From positions 1 to 64,000 of the forward strand of contig JAHEZH010000007.1 in NCBI GenBank assembly GCA_023251155.1: a DNA stretch of 64,000 nucleotides, in the 5' to 3' direction. Each line of letters starts with the position of its first letter. Within the stretch, counting starts at the first letter, position 1. The translations under genes were made by a program, and so were the position numbers. Positions 28,498-38,594 of the stretch are shown here, piece by piece. Below the pieces are notes generated by a model. That model did no database searches. It was not told the DNA's origin and was given only the letters and a program-made list of their open reading frames with translations. This DNA comes from Flammeovirgaceae bacterium (lineage in GTDB: Bacteria; Bacteroidota; Bacteroidia; Cytophagales; Cyclobacteriaceae).

Positions 28498-30981
28498 TTA
28501 ATTCTGGTTTGATTTTGTCTCGATAGTAAGCTCCATTGGCTTATTCACCTTCTCCTTCAGCAAGGCAATCTTCAATACTTCATCTACGGTATCTACATAA
28601 TGAAAGGTAAGGCCTTTGATGTATTGCTTTTCGATTTCCATGATATCGCGCTTGTTCTTAGCGCTGAGTATAATCTCTTTAATACCTCCCCGCTTCGCGG
28701 CCAGCATTTTTTCTTTAATACCTCCTACCGGCAATACTTTACCGCGTAGTGTGATCTCGCCTGTCATGGCCAGATTCGATTTTATTTTACGCTGTGTAAA
28801 TATCGATGCCAGTGAAGTAAGCATGGTGATTCCTGCCGATGGTCCGTCTTTAGGAACCGCACCGGCGGGTACATGCACATGCAGATCATATTGCTGAAAC
28901 ACGCGATGATCGATATTCAGTGACGCGGCATTGGATTTCAGGTAGGACAACGCGGCTACTGCCGATTCCTTCATCACATCACCCAATTGCCCCGACAAGG
29001 TCAATACCCCTTTACCACGGCTAAGGCTGGATTCTACAAAAAGAATGTCACCTCCTACCTGTGTCCAGGCAAGGCCGGTCACTACGCCTGCAAAATCATT
29101 ACCCTGATATAATTCTTCATCAAAGATTTCTGCACCCAGTGCTTTCAATACATATGCCACGGTAATTCTATCCGGTGCCTCCTCTTCCATCGCCACTGAC
29201 TTGGCTACACTGCGCACGACCGATCCGATCTTGCGTTCCAGGTTGCGTACGCCCGACTCACGCGTGTAGCTCTCAATGATTTTGAGCACCGCGTCTTTAT
29301 CAAACTTGACCTCCTTTATTTTCAGACCGTGTTCCAGTATTTGCTTGGGGATCAGATGCTGTATTGCGATCTGCAGTTTTTCTTCCACCGTATAACCCGT
29401 CAGCTCAATGATTTCCATCCGATCGCGCAAAGCAGGATGAATGGTATCTAATGAATTGGCCGTAGCAATGAACAATACTTTTGAAAGATCATACTCTACC
29501 TCCAGGTAGTTATCACCAAATGCGTTGTTCTGTTCGGGATCCAATACTTCGAGCAAAGCAGAAGACGGATCACCACGAAAATCAGACCTTACTTTATCGA
29601 TCTCATCCAATATAAAAACGGGGTTGGATGACTTTGCCTTCTTTATGTTTTGCAAAATCTTACCGGGCATGGCACCGATATAGGTTTTGCGATGACCCCG
29701 TATCTCTGCTTCATCATGCACACCGCCCAGCGACATGCGTACATACTGACGTTGCAATGATTTGGCAATGGATTTACCTAACGAAGTCTTACCTACTCCA
29801 GGAGGGCCATATAAACAAAGTATAGGGCCCTTCATATCCTGCTTCAGTTTTAACACAGCCAGGTATTCCAGAATTCTATTCTTTACTTTTTCTAATCCAA
29901 AATGATCTTTATCTAAAATTTTCCTGGCCCGCTTCAGATCAAAGTCATCGGTGGTATACTCTTCCCATGGCAGATCGAGCATGAACTCCACGTAATTCAT
30001 TGTTACGGGAAACTCAGCCGCCTGTGGATTGATGCGTCTCAGCTTATCCAGTTCTTTTGTAAAATGCGCCGCGGTAGTCTTCGACCATTTTTTTTCTGCG
30101 GCTCGCTTGGTCAGTTTCTCTATCTCTTTATCCGGACCATCATATCCCAGCTCATCCTGCAACACTTTCATCTGCTGACGCAGAAAGTAATCGCGTTGCT
30201 GCTGATCGATATCGGTATGTACTTTCTTCTGAATCTCGCTCTTGATCTCCAGCATCTGAATTTCCTTGAGCATGTATTGCAAAAGCAACGTACCACGGTC
30301 GGTAATGCTGCTGGTCTCCAGTATCTTTTGCTTGTCACTTACTTCTACATTAAGATTGGAAGCAAGGAAATGGATGAGGAACGAAGTGCTTTGAATATTA
30401 TCCAGCGCGACATGAGCCTCTTGCGGAATTTCCGGATTGAGGCGTAATATCTTGGAAGCAGCATCTTTCAGTGACTGTACCAGTGCTTTTACTTCTTTGC
30501 TTTTCAGATCGAGTTGCTCTTCGGTCTGTAATTCAATTTTTGCCGTGAGGAAGGGATCATCATCGATAAACTGCTGTACTGCGTACCGGTTTTTACCTTG
30601 TATGATAATGGTGGTATTTCCATCGGGCAACACCAGCATTTTAATGATGCGGGCTACCGTACCAAAGCGATAAAGATCTTCTACGCCAGGCTCTTCCGCA
30701 TTTTTATTTTTTTGTGACAGTACACCTACAATGCGGTTGCCCTGATACGCTTTTTTGATGAGACGAATGGATTTCTGACGGGTAACCGTTATGGGCATAA
30801 CCACACCAGGAAAAAGAACCGTGTTCTTGATCGGAAGAATGGAAAGTTCAGAAGGAAGATCTTCCGGTTTAAGGTCAGATTCCTGCTCGGGATTAATCAA
30901 TTGAATGAGTTCCTCAGAATCTTCCTGTACGATGGGTGGTATTGCTAGTGATTTAAACATGATTCGATGCCAATTTGACAC
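28498..30981 (-). CDS. lon: ATP-dependent endopeptidase La (Lon)
   Basis: 827 aa; '[25 protein letters not shown]', catalytic '[11 protein letters not shown]', '[27 protein letters not shown]'. Confidence 0.98.
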   Translation of the reverse strand: MSNWHRIMFKSLAIPPIVQEDSEELIQLINPEQESDLKPEDLPSELSILPIKNTVLFPGVVMPITVTRQKSIRLIKKAYQGNRIVGVLSQKNKNAEEPGVEDLYRFGTVARIIKMLVLPDGNTTIIIQGKNRYAVQQFIDDDPFLTAKIELQTEEQLDLKSKEVKALVQSLKDAASKILRLNPEIPQEAHVALDNIQSTSFLIHFLASNLNVEVSDKQKILETSSITDRGTLLLQYMLKEIQMLEIKSEIQKKVHTDIDQQQRDYFLRQQMKVLQDELGYDGPDKEIEKLTKRAAEKKWSKTTAAHFTKELDKLRRINPQAAEFPVTMNYVEFMLDLPWEEYTTDDFDLKRARKILDKDHFGLEKVKNRILEYLAVLKLKQDMKGPILCLYGPPGVGKTSLGKSIAKSLQRQYVRMSLGGVHDEAEIRGHRKTYIGAMPGKILQNIKKAKSSNPVFILDEIDKVRSDFRGDPSSALLEVLDPEQNNAFGDNYLEVEYDLSKVLFIATANSLDTIHPALRDRMEIIELTGYTVEEKLQIAIQHLIPKQILEHGLKIKEVKFDKDAVLKIIESYTRESGVRNLERKIGSVVRSVAKSVAMEEEAPDRITVAYVLKALGAEIFDEELYQGNDFAGVVTGLAWTQVGGDILFVESSLSRGKGVLTLSGQLGDVMKESAVAALSYLKSNAASLNIDHRVFQQYDLHVHVPAGAVPKDGPSAGITMLTSLASIFTQRKIKSNLAMTGEITLRGKVLPVGGIKEKMLAAKRGGIKEIILSAKNKRDIMEIEKQYIKGLTFHYVDTVDEVLKIALLKEKVNKPMELTIETKSNQN

Positions 30982-31108
30982 AAAAAACCCGTGTCTCCAA
31001 TTAAAATATGTTGACCGATTAAAGGGTCAATCTCAATGCCATTCTTTGCTTATCAGGCAAAAATAGTTCAACTTTCGTCATAACCGTAAGCTTCAAAACA
31101 ACATTAAG

Positions 31109-33082
31109 GTGGACCTGAAACCTTACTTTTTAATCTTATTTGCCCTTATTTTAACCATTAAGAGCCATTCTGCTTTTGCGCAGAAAAAGAAATTGAAGAG
31201 CGCAGGTGTAGTACAGCTCAACGATTCGATCGCTGCATACAGCCAGTCTGACATATTCCGGTTTCCCAATGTGAATAAAGTGCGCTTCTATTATGACGCC
31301 AATAAGCTGAAACGGATACGACAGCTGGACGATGCAGGGCAGTTTGAGCCAATGTACAAGGAGCTGAAAAACTATGTCGCCAGCTTTGGGATCGAAAATT
31401 TTGCCAAAAACACGCCCATGATCTGGCAACTGGCTAAGTTATCCGAAAAATACGGCCCTAAAGGGGAGGCATTGCTGCTTTACAAACTCGTTCTAAAACA
31501 TCATCAGCAAGGGATCAACCTGGAAGACATCTATAAAAAATACGATTCGATAGAAACAGACAAGAAAGAGTATTACGTCAAGCTTGATTTCTATTATCAG
31601 CTGGTGAATTATCGTAAAGAAATCGACACGCTCAGGCCACCCCAATCGGTATTGGTCAACATGGGCGGAAATGTGAATTCACCGAAGGAAGATTATGGCC
31701 CAACCATTGGTAATGTGGATACACTGCTGCTGTTCACATCGAAAAGGAAAGAACGCATTGTGGACATGGAACGACTGTACGATGAAGATTTGTTCTTCAG
31801 CTCGAAAGACAATGACGGGATCTGGTCGGAAGCACAAGCCTTCAAAACGATCAACACTACTTACAACGAAGGCTCTGCCTGTTTGAGTCAGGATGGCAAA
31901 TACCTTTTCTTCTCACGCTGCAATACACCGGAGTCGCTGGGGAATTGTGATTTGTACATGGCCACACGTAACCCCGATGGCACCTGGGGCTTGGTGAAAA
32001 GCCTTGGGCCAAATGTGAACAGCACAGGATGGGATTCGCATCCCTCATTGACACACAAAGGCGACACGTTGTTTTTTGCTTCCAACCGGATCGGAGGTTT
32101 TGGACTCTCTGACATTTATTTCTCTGTCAAAGATGCCAAAGGGGTGTGGACCAAAGCACAGAATGCAGGACCCATCATCAACACACTGCAAAGTGAAGTG
32201 AGCCCGTTCTATCATCACCGGTTTAATGTGCTGTACTTCAGCAGTAATGGACATCCGTTAAACTTCGGTGAGTTTGATATCTATAAATCCTATTACAAAA
32301 ACAAAACCTGGAATGAACCCAAAAACATTGGCCCATTGGTAAACGGCCCAGGTGCGGAATACTATTTCACCATCGATTCAAAGTCACAAACGCTTTACTA
32401 TGCTCGATCGGAAGAAGAAGACAAAAAGAACCTCGACTTGTTTTCCTTCCCGGTACCCATGGAAGCACAGCCGGAAGCAGTTGCTAACCTGAAAGGAACG
32501 TTGAAAGACCGAAAGGGCAAACCCATGAAAGGAATTGTATCGGTGATTGACCTTGATGAAGGTGTAGAAGTGGCACCCAGGTTTTTACGGCCGGATGGTT
32601 CGTTTGATTTTACATTGATTAACCAACGCAGGTACTTACTTATCATTCAGGGCGATGACTTCTTCCGTATAGAAGAAATTTTCTTTATGGATGGAGATCA
32701 GGAGATGAACAAGATTGCCGAGCCCATTGAAAACAGAATTGCTTTCGCCTCGCTGGAGTTTGAAAATGGAAAGGCCGACATCCTTACCTCCATGCATGAA
32801 GACCTGAGCAAGCTGGGGAATTTTTTATTGGACCATCCGCAACTGCAACTCACGATCTCGGGTCATACCGATTCGCAGGGCAAGGAAGAATCGAATCTCA
32901 AGCTTTCACAGGCAAGAGCCGATGCCATCAAAACGTACTTGTCGGATGTATTTGCCATTGACGGCACACGGATTACGGCCATTGGCTATGGAAGTTCAAA
33001 GCCCATCATTAGCAAAGAAGAAACAGACGAACACAAACAGCTGAATCGCAGAGTAGAGTTTGAGATCAGGAAGAAAGACTAA
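31109..33082 (+). CDS. OmpA-family protein with PD40/WD40-like beta-propeller
   Basis: 657 aa; GTG start; 'CLSQDGKYLFFSRC', 'DTLFFASNRIGGFGLSDIYFS' PD40 repeats; C-terminal OmpA 'LTISGHTDSQGKEESNLKLSQARADAIKTYL'. Confidence 0.93.
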   Translation: MDLKPYFLILFALILTIKSHSAFAQKKKLKSAGVVQLNDSIAAYSQSDIFRFPNVNKVRFYYDANKLKRIRQLDDAGQFEPMYKELKNYVASFGIENFAKNTPMIWQLAKLSEKYGPKGEALLLYKLVLKHHQQGINLEDIYKKYDSIETDKKEYYVKLDFYYQLVNYRKEIDTLRPPQSVLVNMGGNVNSPKEDYGPTIGNVDTLLLFTSKRKERIVDMERLYDEDLFFSSKDNDGIWSEAQAFKTINTTYNEGSACLSQDGKYLFFSRCNTPESLGNCDLYMATRNPDGTWGLVKSLGPNVNSTGWDSHPSLTHKGDTLFFASNRIGGFGLSDIYFSVKDAKGVWTKAQNAGPIINTLQSEVSPFYHHRFNVLYFSSNGHPLNFGEFDIYKSYYKNKTWNEPKNIGPLVNGPGAEYYFTIDSKSQTLYYARSEEEDKKNLDLFSFPVPMEAQPEAVANLKGTLKDRKGKPMKGIVSVIDLDEGVEVAPRFLRPDGSFDFTLINQRRYLLIIQGDDFFRIEEIFFMDGDQEMNKIAEPIENRIAFASLEFENGKADILTSMHEDLSKLGNFLLDHPQLQLTISGHTDSQGKEESNLKLSQARADAIKTYLSDVFAIDGTRITAIGYGSSKPIISKEETDEHKQLNRRVEFEIRKKD

Positions 33083-33112
33083 AATTTTGCTCTTACTGCC
33101 GACACGTATCCA

Positions 33113-33559
33113 TCAGACACTCCAGTCGTAGAAGTTGTGCTCTTCGTTGAGTACAAAACCAGCACGGGGATAAAGTTGATTACCCGCTTCGTTGGCCTTC
33201 TCCGTCTCGAGGAACATACCACAGGCTCCGGATTCCCGACACAGCCCTTTCGCTTGATCGATTAATGCCAGGGCAAACCCTTTACCTCGCTGTTTTTCAT
33301 CGACATACAAATCATTGAGCAGCCATAGCTTTTTCATTCGCACAGAAGAAAACAAGGGATAGAGTTGTGTAAATCCCACCAAAGTGGTATCGCTTTCTGC
33401 AACGAAAATCACGGAGTCACTATTCGTTAATCGCTCCTTCAGAAAAGCGCTAGCACCAGCCAGGTCATTTTCTTTTCTATAATACACTCGGTACGCATTA
33501 AAGAGTGGTACCAGTTGTTCCAGATCCTGTAGCGTTGCTTTTCGTACGTTATTCATCAT
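33113..33559 (-). CDS. GNAT-family N-acetyltransferase
   Basis: 148 aa; 'LLNDLYVDEKQRGKGFALALIDQAK', 'LETEKANEAGNQLYPRAGF'. Confidence 0.93.
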   Translation of the reverse strand: MMNNVRKATLQDLEQLVPLFNAYRVYYRKENDLAGASAFLKERLTNSDSVIFVAESDTTLVGFTQLYPLFSSVRMKKLWLLNDLYVDEKQRGKGFALALIDQAKGLCRESGACGMFLETEKANEAGNQLYPRAGFVLNEEHNFYDWSV

Positions 33560-33677
33560 TCAAAAATGAGTGAGCGGATTTTTGACAGCGGGAAAAAAAG
33601 TGCATCACCGTTTACCCCTTTTGTCATTAGTTCTTTCTTCAAAATTACCTACTTTCCCATCCTAAATTAAAAAATCC

Positions 33678-34649
33678 ATGAAAGAACGATCAACTTCTGT
33701 TAGCCGCAGGCACTTACGCGTAGTGCTCTTCTGCCTGACTCTTGCACTCAGCTCATTCACCTTCACCGTTGCTCATGCAGATGACAAGGAAGCAGTGGCT
33801 ATCGAAGGTCGCTGGGATATGGTGATTGAAAAAGACGGAAAGCAATTACCATCATGGCTGGAGATTGAACACTCAGGCAACCATACGCTGGTAGGCCGGT
33901 TTGTATATGCATTTGGAAGCGCCCGCCCTATTTCAGTAGTGAATCATACGGATGGTAAATTCAATTTCTCCATTCCTGTGCAGTGGGAGCCTGGCACAAC
34001 GACCATGGACTTTGAAGGAGAGCTGGCAGGCGATCAGTTGAAAGGCACCCTGCTTTATACCGATGGTAAAAAATACAACTGGACAGCTGTACGTGCGCCC
34101 TTACTGAAAAGAACAAGCCCACCTGTATGGGGTAAGCCGATCAAACTTTTCAACGGAGTTGATCTGAAAGGATGGCATGCCTTAGGCGAAAACCAATGGA
34201 CAGTAGAAAACGGGATTTTGCGTAGCACTAAATCAGGTGCCAACCTGGTCAGTGATCAAAGCTTTACTGATTTCAAACTTCATGTTGAGTTCCGCTATGA
34301 AAAAGGAAGCAATAGCGGAGTTTACCTTCGCGGCCGCTATGAAGTACAGATCGAAGATGACAAAGGGAAGGAACCATGGAAGGGATACCTCGGTGCTGTA
34401 TATGGTTTTTTAACTCCAAGCGAAATGGTAGCCAAAGATCCGGGCGAATGGCAAACCTATGACATCACTCTGATCGGACGTATGGTGACCATTGTTGCCA
34501 ATGGAAAAACAATCATCAGCAACCAGGAAATACCCGGTATAACGGGCGGAGCCATTGATAGCAAAGAGGGCGAACCAGGCCCGTTGTTTTTTCAAGGAGA
34601 TCATGGACCGATTGATTTTCGGAATATCATTATCACTCCTGCTAAATAA
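33678..34649 (+). CDS. Secreted DUF1080 (3-keto-disaccharide hydrolase-like) protein
   Basis: 323 aa; signal peptide; 'KLFNGVDLKGWHALGENQWTVENGILRS', 'FKLHVEFRYEKGSNSGVYLRGRYEVQIED'. Confidence 0.9.
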   Translation: MKERSTSVSRRHLRVVLFCLTLALSSFTFTVAHADDKEAVAIEGRWDMVIEKDGKQLPSWLEIEHSGNHTLVGRFVYAFGSARPISVVNHTDGKFNFSIPVQWEPGTTTMDFEGELAGDQLKGTLLYTDGKKYNWTAVRAPLLKRTSPPVWGKPIKLFNGVDLKGWHALGENQWTVENGILRSTKSGANLVSDQSFTDFKLHVEFRYEKGSNSGVYLRGRYEVQIEDDKGKEPWKGYLGAVYGFLTPSEMVAKDPGEWQTYDITLIGRMVTIVANGKTIISNQEIPGITGGAIDSKEGEPGPLFFQGDHGPIDFRNIIITPAK

Positions 34650-34742
34650 ATCCAGGTGTTATCTGATCGGTCGTTCAATTGAAGTTCAAATCGAGCGACA
34701 GATCATCAAGCACTTCGCCTCCATTCGTGCAGGCGCTCGTGA

Positions 34743-34796
34743 TAAAAATGAAATGCCGATACGAATGCTTGCGTCCGTATCGGCATTTCATTTTTA
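34743..34796. terminator. Strong bidirectional hairpin/terminator with perfect 21-bp arms
   Basis: TAAAAATGAAATGCCGATACG-N12-CGTATCGGCATTTCATTTTTA between convergent genes. Confidence 0.75.
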
Positions 34797-34887
34797 CGAT
34801 CTGCCGTTTTATTCCGAGCCATGCAGCTAATCCTGATCTGAGATGAACTGCGCCCTTACCTGCGGGCTACTCCTCTTATAAAAAGGG

Positions 34888-35364
34888 TCATCGCTTAGGA
34901 ATAATTGCTGTTGCTTCAATCTCAATCAGAATATCTTCTCGGAACAACTTACTTACTTCCACTAATGTGCTGGCAGGAGGATTTTGGATATTGATGTATT
35001 TATCTCTGATCTCTCTTACTTTTTTAATCTGCGAAACATCGCGGATAAAATAACTGAGCTTTACCACCTCTTTCATCGTGCCACCCGAGTTGGTGACAAT
35101 ATGTTGAATGTTCTGAAACACCTGATCAGTTTGTTTTGCCAGGTCATCTTTACCTACCAGATTACCTTCTTTATCCAGTGCCACCTGCCCTGACAGGATC
35201 AGCATCCGGCAGGTACCTAAGTCAATCTCTGCCACGTGTGAATATCCGTTGGGAGTAGCTAAAGAGGGAGGGTTAAGTAATTTAACCATACTACTGTTAC
35301 CCGGCTGTGCGAAAGCCACGGTGCCAATAACGATAGCCAATACGATGAAGATGCTTCTTTTCAT
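34888..35364 (-). CDS. RidA-family protein with signal peptide
   Basis: 158 aa; 'ILSGQVALDKEGNLVGKDDLAKQTDQVFQNIQHIVTNSGGTMKEVVKLSYFIRD', 'NPPASTLVEVSKLFREDILIEIEATA'; N-terminal MKRSIFIVLAIVIGTVAFAQ. Confidence 0.92.
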   Translation of the reverse strand: MKRSIFIVLAIVIGTVAFAQPGNSSMVKLLNPPSLATPNGYSHVAEIDLGTCRMLILSGQVALDKEGNLVGKDDLAKQTDQVFQNIQHIVTNSGGTMKEVVKLSYFIRDVSQIKKVREIRDKYINIQNPPASTLVEVSKLFREDILIEIEATAIIPKR

Positions 35365-36254
35365 TTTATAGTCAATTTAATTTTGAATAGACGACTTCTG
35401 CCATCATCATTGTCAGAAACCAAATGAACAGTCAGCTCATTGTTTTCCACATGTTCAACACAGATGCCTTCTATCTTTTCGCCTTTAAACAGTACATTGC
35501 TCTGAGGAAGATTAATCATTCCATCTAACGTCAACTCAGTCCCATTCATTTTGGTACTGAAGGAGTTCATCCAGCCGATGTAGCTGTCGCCAATTGCCCC
35601 GTCTTCGTAGGCATTATTGGTTTGCTCGCTGGACAAGGTAAGCAGCAACCGATCGGAGGATGGCACATAACACAGTTCTGATACTCCCAGTACTTCCCTG
35701 TTTGTTTCAGGCAAAATCAATTTACATACCTGCACAGGCGCAGTGAGTTGCTGTGTCCAGAAATCACTGGCCGTAATAATGAAGGTATTGGCTGGATGAT
35801 CACCATTAGCGCGATTACTCAAAACAAAATGATTTCCCACCACCGCACTTCCTTCCAGGTTGATTTCGCCAACAGGGAGCTGTTTTATCCGGGATATAAA
35901 ATCAGCTAATGAAATCGTGGTAAAGCCGGATTGCGTTTTACCCTTCGATTCTTCCAGCGGGAGCAGAACACCACTCATGCGGTTCGCGCGCGAGGCAGAA
36001 CCCAGAACAAAAAGATGATCTTTGTCTTCCACTTTCACCATAGCAGCGGTTTCAAAGTCTGCTTTCACGTTCTTGGGTATACGGGCTGCTTTGTCGTGGA
36101 ATACTGTAACACTGCCAACCTGATGATAGGCGTGATCCAAAATTAAAATCTGACTGGCATCATCGCCAATCAGGTAGAAGCGATCATGATAAAAATTAAT
36201 CGATGATCCGGATGAAAAATCGGCCAGTAAAAGAGAAGTTAATAATTCAATCAT
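35361..36254 (-). CDS. Conserved hypothetical propeller-like protein (DUF6929-like)
   Basis: Likely start Met at 36254 (MIELLTSLLLADFSSGSSINFYHDRFYLIGDDASQILILD); longer ORF reaches 36386. 4-nt overlap with the RidA-like gene. Confidence 0.65.
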   Translation of the reverse strand: MIELLTSLLLADFSSGSSINFYHDRFYLIGDDASQILILDHAYHQVGSVTVFHDKAARIPKNVKADFETAAMVKVEDKDHLFVLGSASRANRMSGVLLPLEESKGKTQSGFTTISLADFISRIKQLPVGEINLEGSAVVGNHFVLSNRANGDHPANTFIITASDFWTQQLTAPVQVCKLILPETNREVLGVSELCYVPSSDRLLLTLSSEQTNNAYEDGAIGDSYIGWMNSFSTKMNGTELTLDGMINLPQSNVLFKGEKIEGICVEHVENNELTVHLVSDNDDGRSRLFKIKLTIK

Positions 36255-36400
36255 GAATTGGGTTTGTAAAAGCACATTTGATGGTTTAGCTTTCCACTCA
36301 TCACATATTCCTGCTAAATGTAGCAGATTATTCAATTTTAATCGGATTATTACTGCGTTCAAAAAGTATTTCAAATAGATTCGCACCCAAATGGAAGGAG

Positions 36401-37357
36401 ATGATTCGTATATTTTATCAGCAGAAAGAAGGAGGCTTGATTTGGTCTAAGAACCCGAAGCATCTGATGCCCGACAATTGTGAAAAAATGGTGTGGGTAG
36501 ACATGCAATCGCCTACCGAAGAAGAGCGAAAATGGGTAGAGAAAACTTTTCAGATTGAACTCTATACTCCACAGGAAGCCGCTGAAATCGAAAGCAGCTC
36601 GCGGTACTTCGAAGATGGATCAGGTATTGAAGCCAACACTTCCTTTATCGCGTATGAAAATAAAACGTACGCTACCGAACAGGTTTCATTCTTTCTCAAA
36701 AAAGACATCTTCTTCACCTCACGCACCGCCGACCTTAAATCTTTTGCCGAGACGGTTCGAAAACTGAAAATATTCAAGAACACACAGGTGCTGTCAGGTT
36801 CACATATTTTACTGCTCTTGCTGGAAACACAAATTGATCTGGATGCTGACTTTATTGAATTCATCTCCAAGCTGACCAATGGCATCAGCCGTCAGTTGGT
36901 AAAGGAAAAATATTACAAAGAAGACCTGCTGCTGGAAATCACCGAGATGCAGGAGAACACCATTCTGGCCAGGGAGAGCATTGTGGACAAGCAACGTCTT
37001 GTTTCTTCACTGATGAAAAGCACTGCCATTTCAGATACGGAGAAAGACCGCCTGCGTATTATCTTCAAAGACATTAACTCCATTCTTCAGCATACGGAAT
37101 TCAGTTTCGAGCGACTGGAGTATCTTCAAAACACATTCCTTGGGTTGATCAACATCGAGCAGAACAAAGTGATCAAAATCTTTACCGTGGTCACCGTGAT
37201 CTTCATGCCACCCACCTTGATTGCCAGCATTTATGGCATGAATTTCAAATTTATGCCAGAGACCGAGTGGAAAGGAGGATATCCGTTTGCCATCGGCCTG
37301 ATGTTCGTTTCCTCGCTCGCATTTCTTTGGTATTTCAGAAGAAAGAAATGGTTGTGA
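36401..37357 (+). CDS. corA: CorA-family magnesium/divalent cation transporter
   Basis: 318 aa; C-terminal 'VTVIFMPPTLIASIYGMNFKFMPE' GMN motif and two TM helices. Confidence 0.95.
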   Translation: MIRIFYQQKEGGLIWSKNPKHLMPDNCEKMVWVDMQSPTEEERKWVEKTFQIELYTPQEAAEIESSSRYFEDGSGIEANTSFIAYENKTYATEQVSFFLKKDIFFTSRTADLKSFAETVRKLKIFKNTQVLSGSHILLLLLETQIDLDADFIEFISKLTNGISRQLVKEKYYKEDLLLEITEMQENTILARESIVDKQRLVSSLMKSTAISDTEKDRLRIIFKDINSILQHTEFSFERLEYLQNTFLGLINIEQNKVIKIFTVVTVIFMPPTLIASIYGMNFKFMPETEWKGGYPFAIGLMFVSSLAFLWYFRRKKWL

Positions 37358-37406
37358 TGCGATGGATCATCATGGATTAGTTATTGATCGTGTTGATGGT
37401 AGCGAT

Positions 37407-38405
37407 TTACTTGCGTAATAACACTTCAGGATTCAAACAATTCTTCATTGTACCGGTTTTATAAAACGCAATAATGTTTTCGGCCGCTAATTGAGACATG
37501 GCATTGCGGGCTTCAACGGTACCTGAACCGATGTGCGGAAGGACAGCTGCATTTTCCATGAACAATAAGGGATTGTCTTTCTGCATCGGCTCGGGATTGG
37601 TCACATCAAGACCTGCGCCCCATATGGTTTTGGTCGTTAAGGCGTCAATAAGATCGGCCTCATTGTGCACACCACCCCGCGAAGTGTTAATAAAAATTGC
37701 ACTGGGTTTCATTTTACCGAAAGCCGCTTTGTTAAAAATACCTTTCGTTTCCTCACTCAAAACACTGTGCACGGATAAGACATCACTCTGTTGCAGCAAT
37801 TCATCGAAGCTCACCCACTTTGCATTCAACTCTTTTTCGGCCTGCACATTCCTATTTCGGCTATGATAAATCACCGTCATGTGATAAGCACCCTTGCAGC
37901 GCCTGGCCATTTCTGTACCAATACGGCCCAGGCCAAAAACACCCAGCGTCTTGTTCTTCAATTCAATACCCAGGTTTTTCTTAGGCTGAAAGAAGCCCCA
38001 TTCTCCTTTGGAAATAGTGTTATGTAAATAGAAAAATTTGCGGGACACAGCGATCATCAAGCCGAAAGCAATATCAGCAGTAGCATCACTGAGTACTTCC
38101 GGTGTATTGCCAACAGGAATGCCCAACTTTGTTGCAACCGGCACGTTGATATTATCATAACCTACCGCAAACTGAGAGATCACCTGCAAGTGTTTGCATT
38201 CATGGAGAAACACCTCATCAATTTTATTCGAGCCCAGACAAAGTAAAGCATCTGCTTTTTTCGCTGCCTGCAATAATTCATCCGCAGTCAGTGGCTTATC
38301 GTATCCCATTACCGTTACATCATATCCTTCTTTGCGCAGCAGATCTACTCCGATCTGTGGAATATCGCGCGTTACTAAAACTTTTACTGATTGATTACTA
38401 CTCAT
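37407..38405 (-). CDS. D-isomer 2-hydroxyacid dehydrogenase (glyoxylate/hydroxypyruvate reductase-like)
   Basis: 332 aa; 'LGVFGLGRIGTEMARRCKG', 'INTSRGGVHNEADLIDAL', 'AVLPHIGSGTVEARNAM'. Confidence 0.94.
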   Translation of the reverse strand: MSSNQSVKVLVTRDIPQIGVDLLRKEGYDVTVMGYDKPLTADELLQAAKKADALLCLGSNKIDEVFLHECKHLQVISQFAVGYDNINVPVATKLGIPVGNTPEVLSDATADIAFGLMIAVSRKFFYLHNTISKGEWGFFQPKKNLGIELKNKTLGVFGLGRIGTEMARRCKGAYHMTVIYHSRNRNVQAEKELNAKWVSFDELLQQSDVLSVHSVLSEETKGIFNKAAFGKMKPSAIFINTSRGGVHNEADLIDALTTKTIWGAGLDVTNPEPMQKDNPLLFMENAAVLPHIGSGTVEARNAMSQLAAENIIAFYKTGTMKNCLNPEVLLRK

Positions 38406-38594
38406 ACGTACAACAATTTATCGGGGGATTGTGGCGGAAAGGTAGGCAAATGATCATGAACGATGAAACACGAACACGATTGCAAAATACCGTAGAGGTG
38501 AAAATTATTCCGCAGATAAAAATCATCATGAAGCACACTGATTTACCCCGCGCTTTTAGGTATTTTAGAAACAGCTAACCTAAACTTTTAACCC

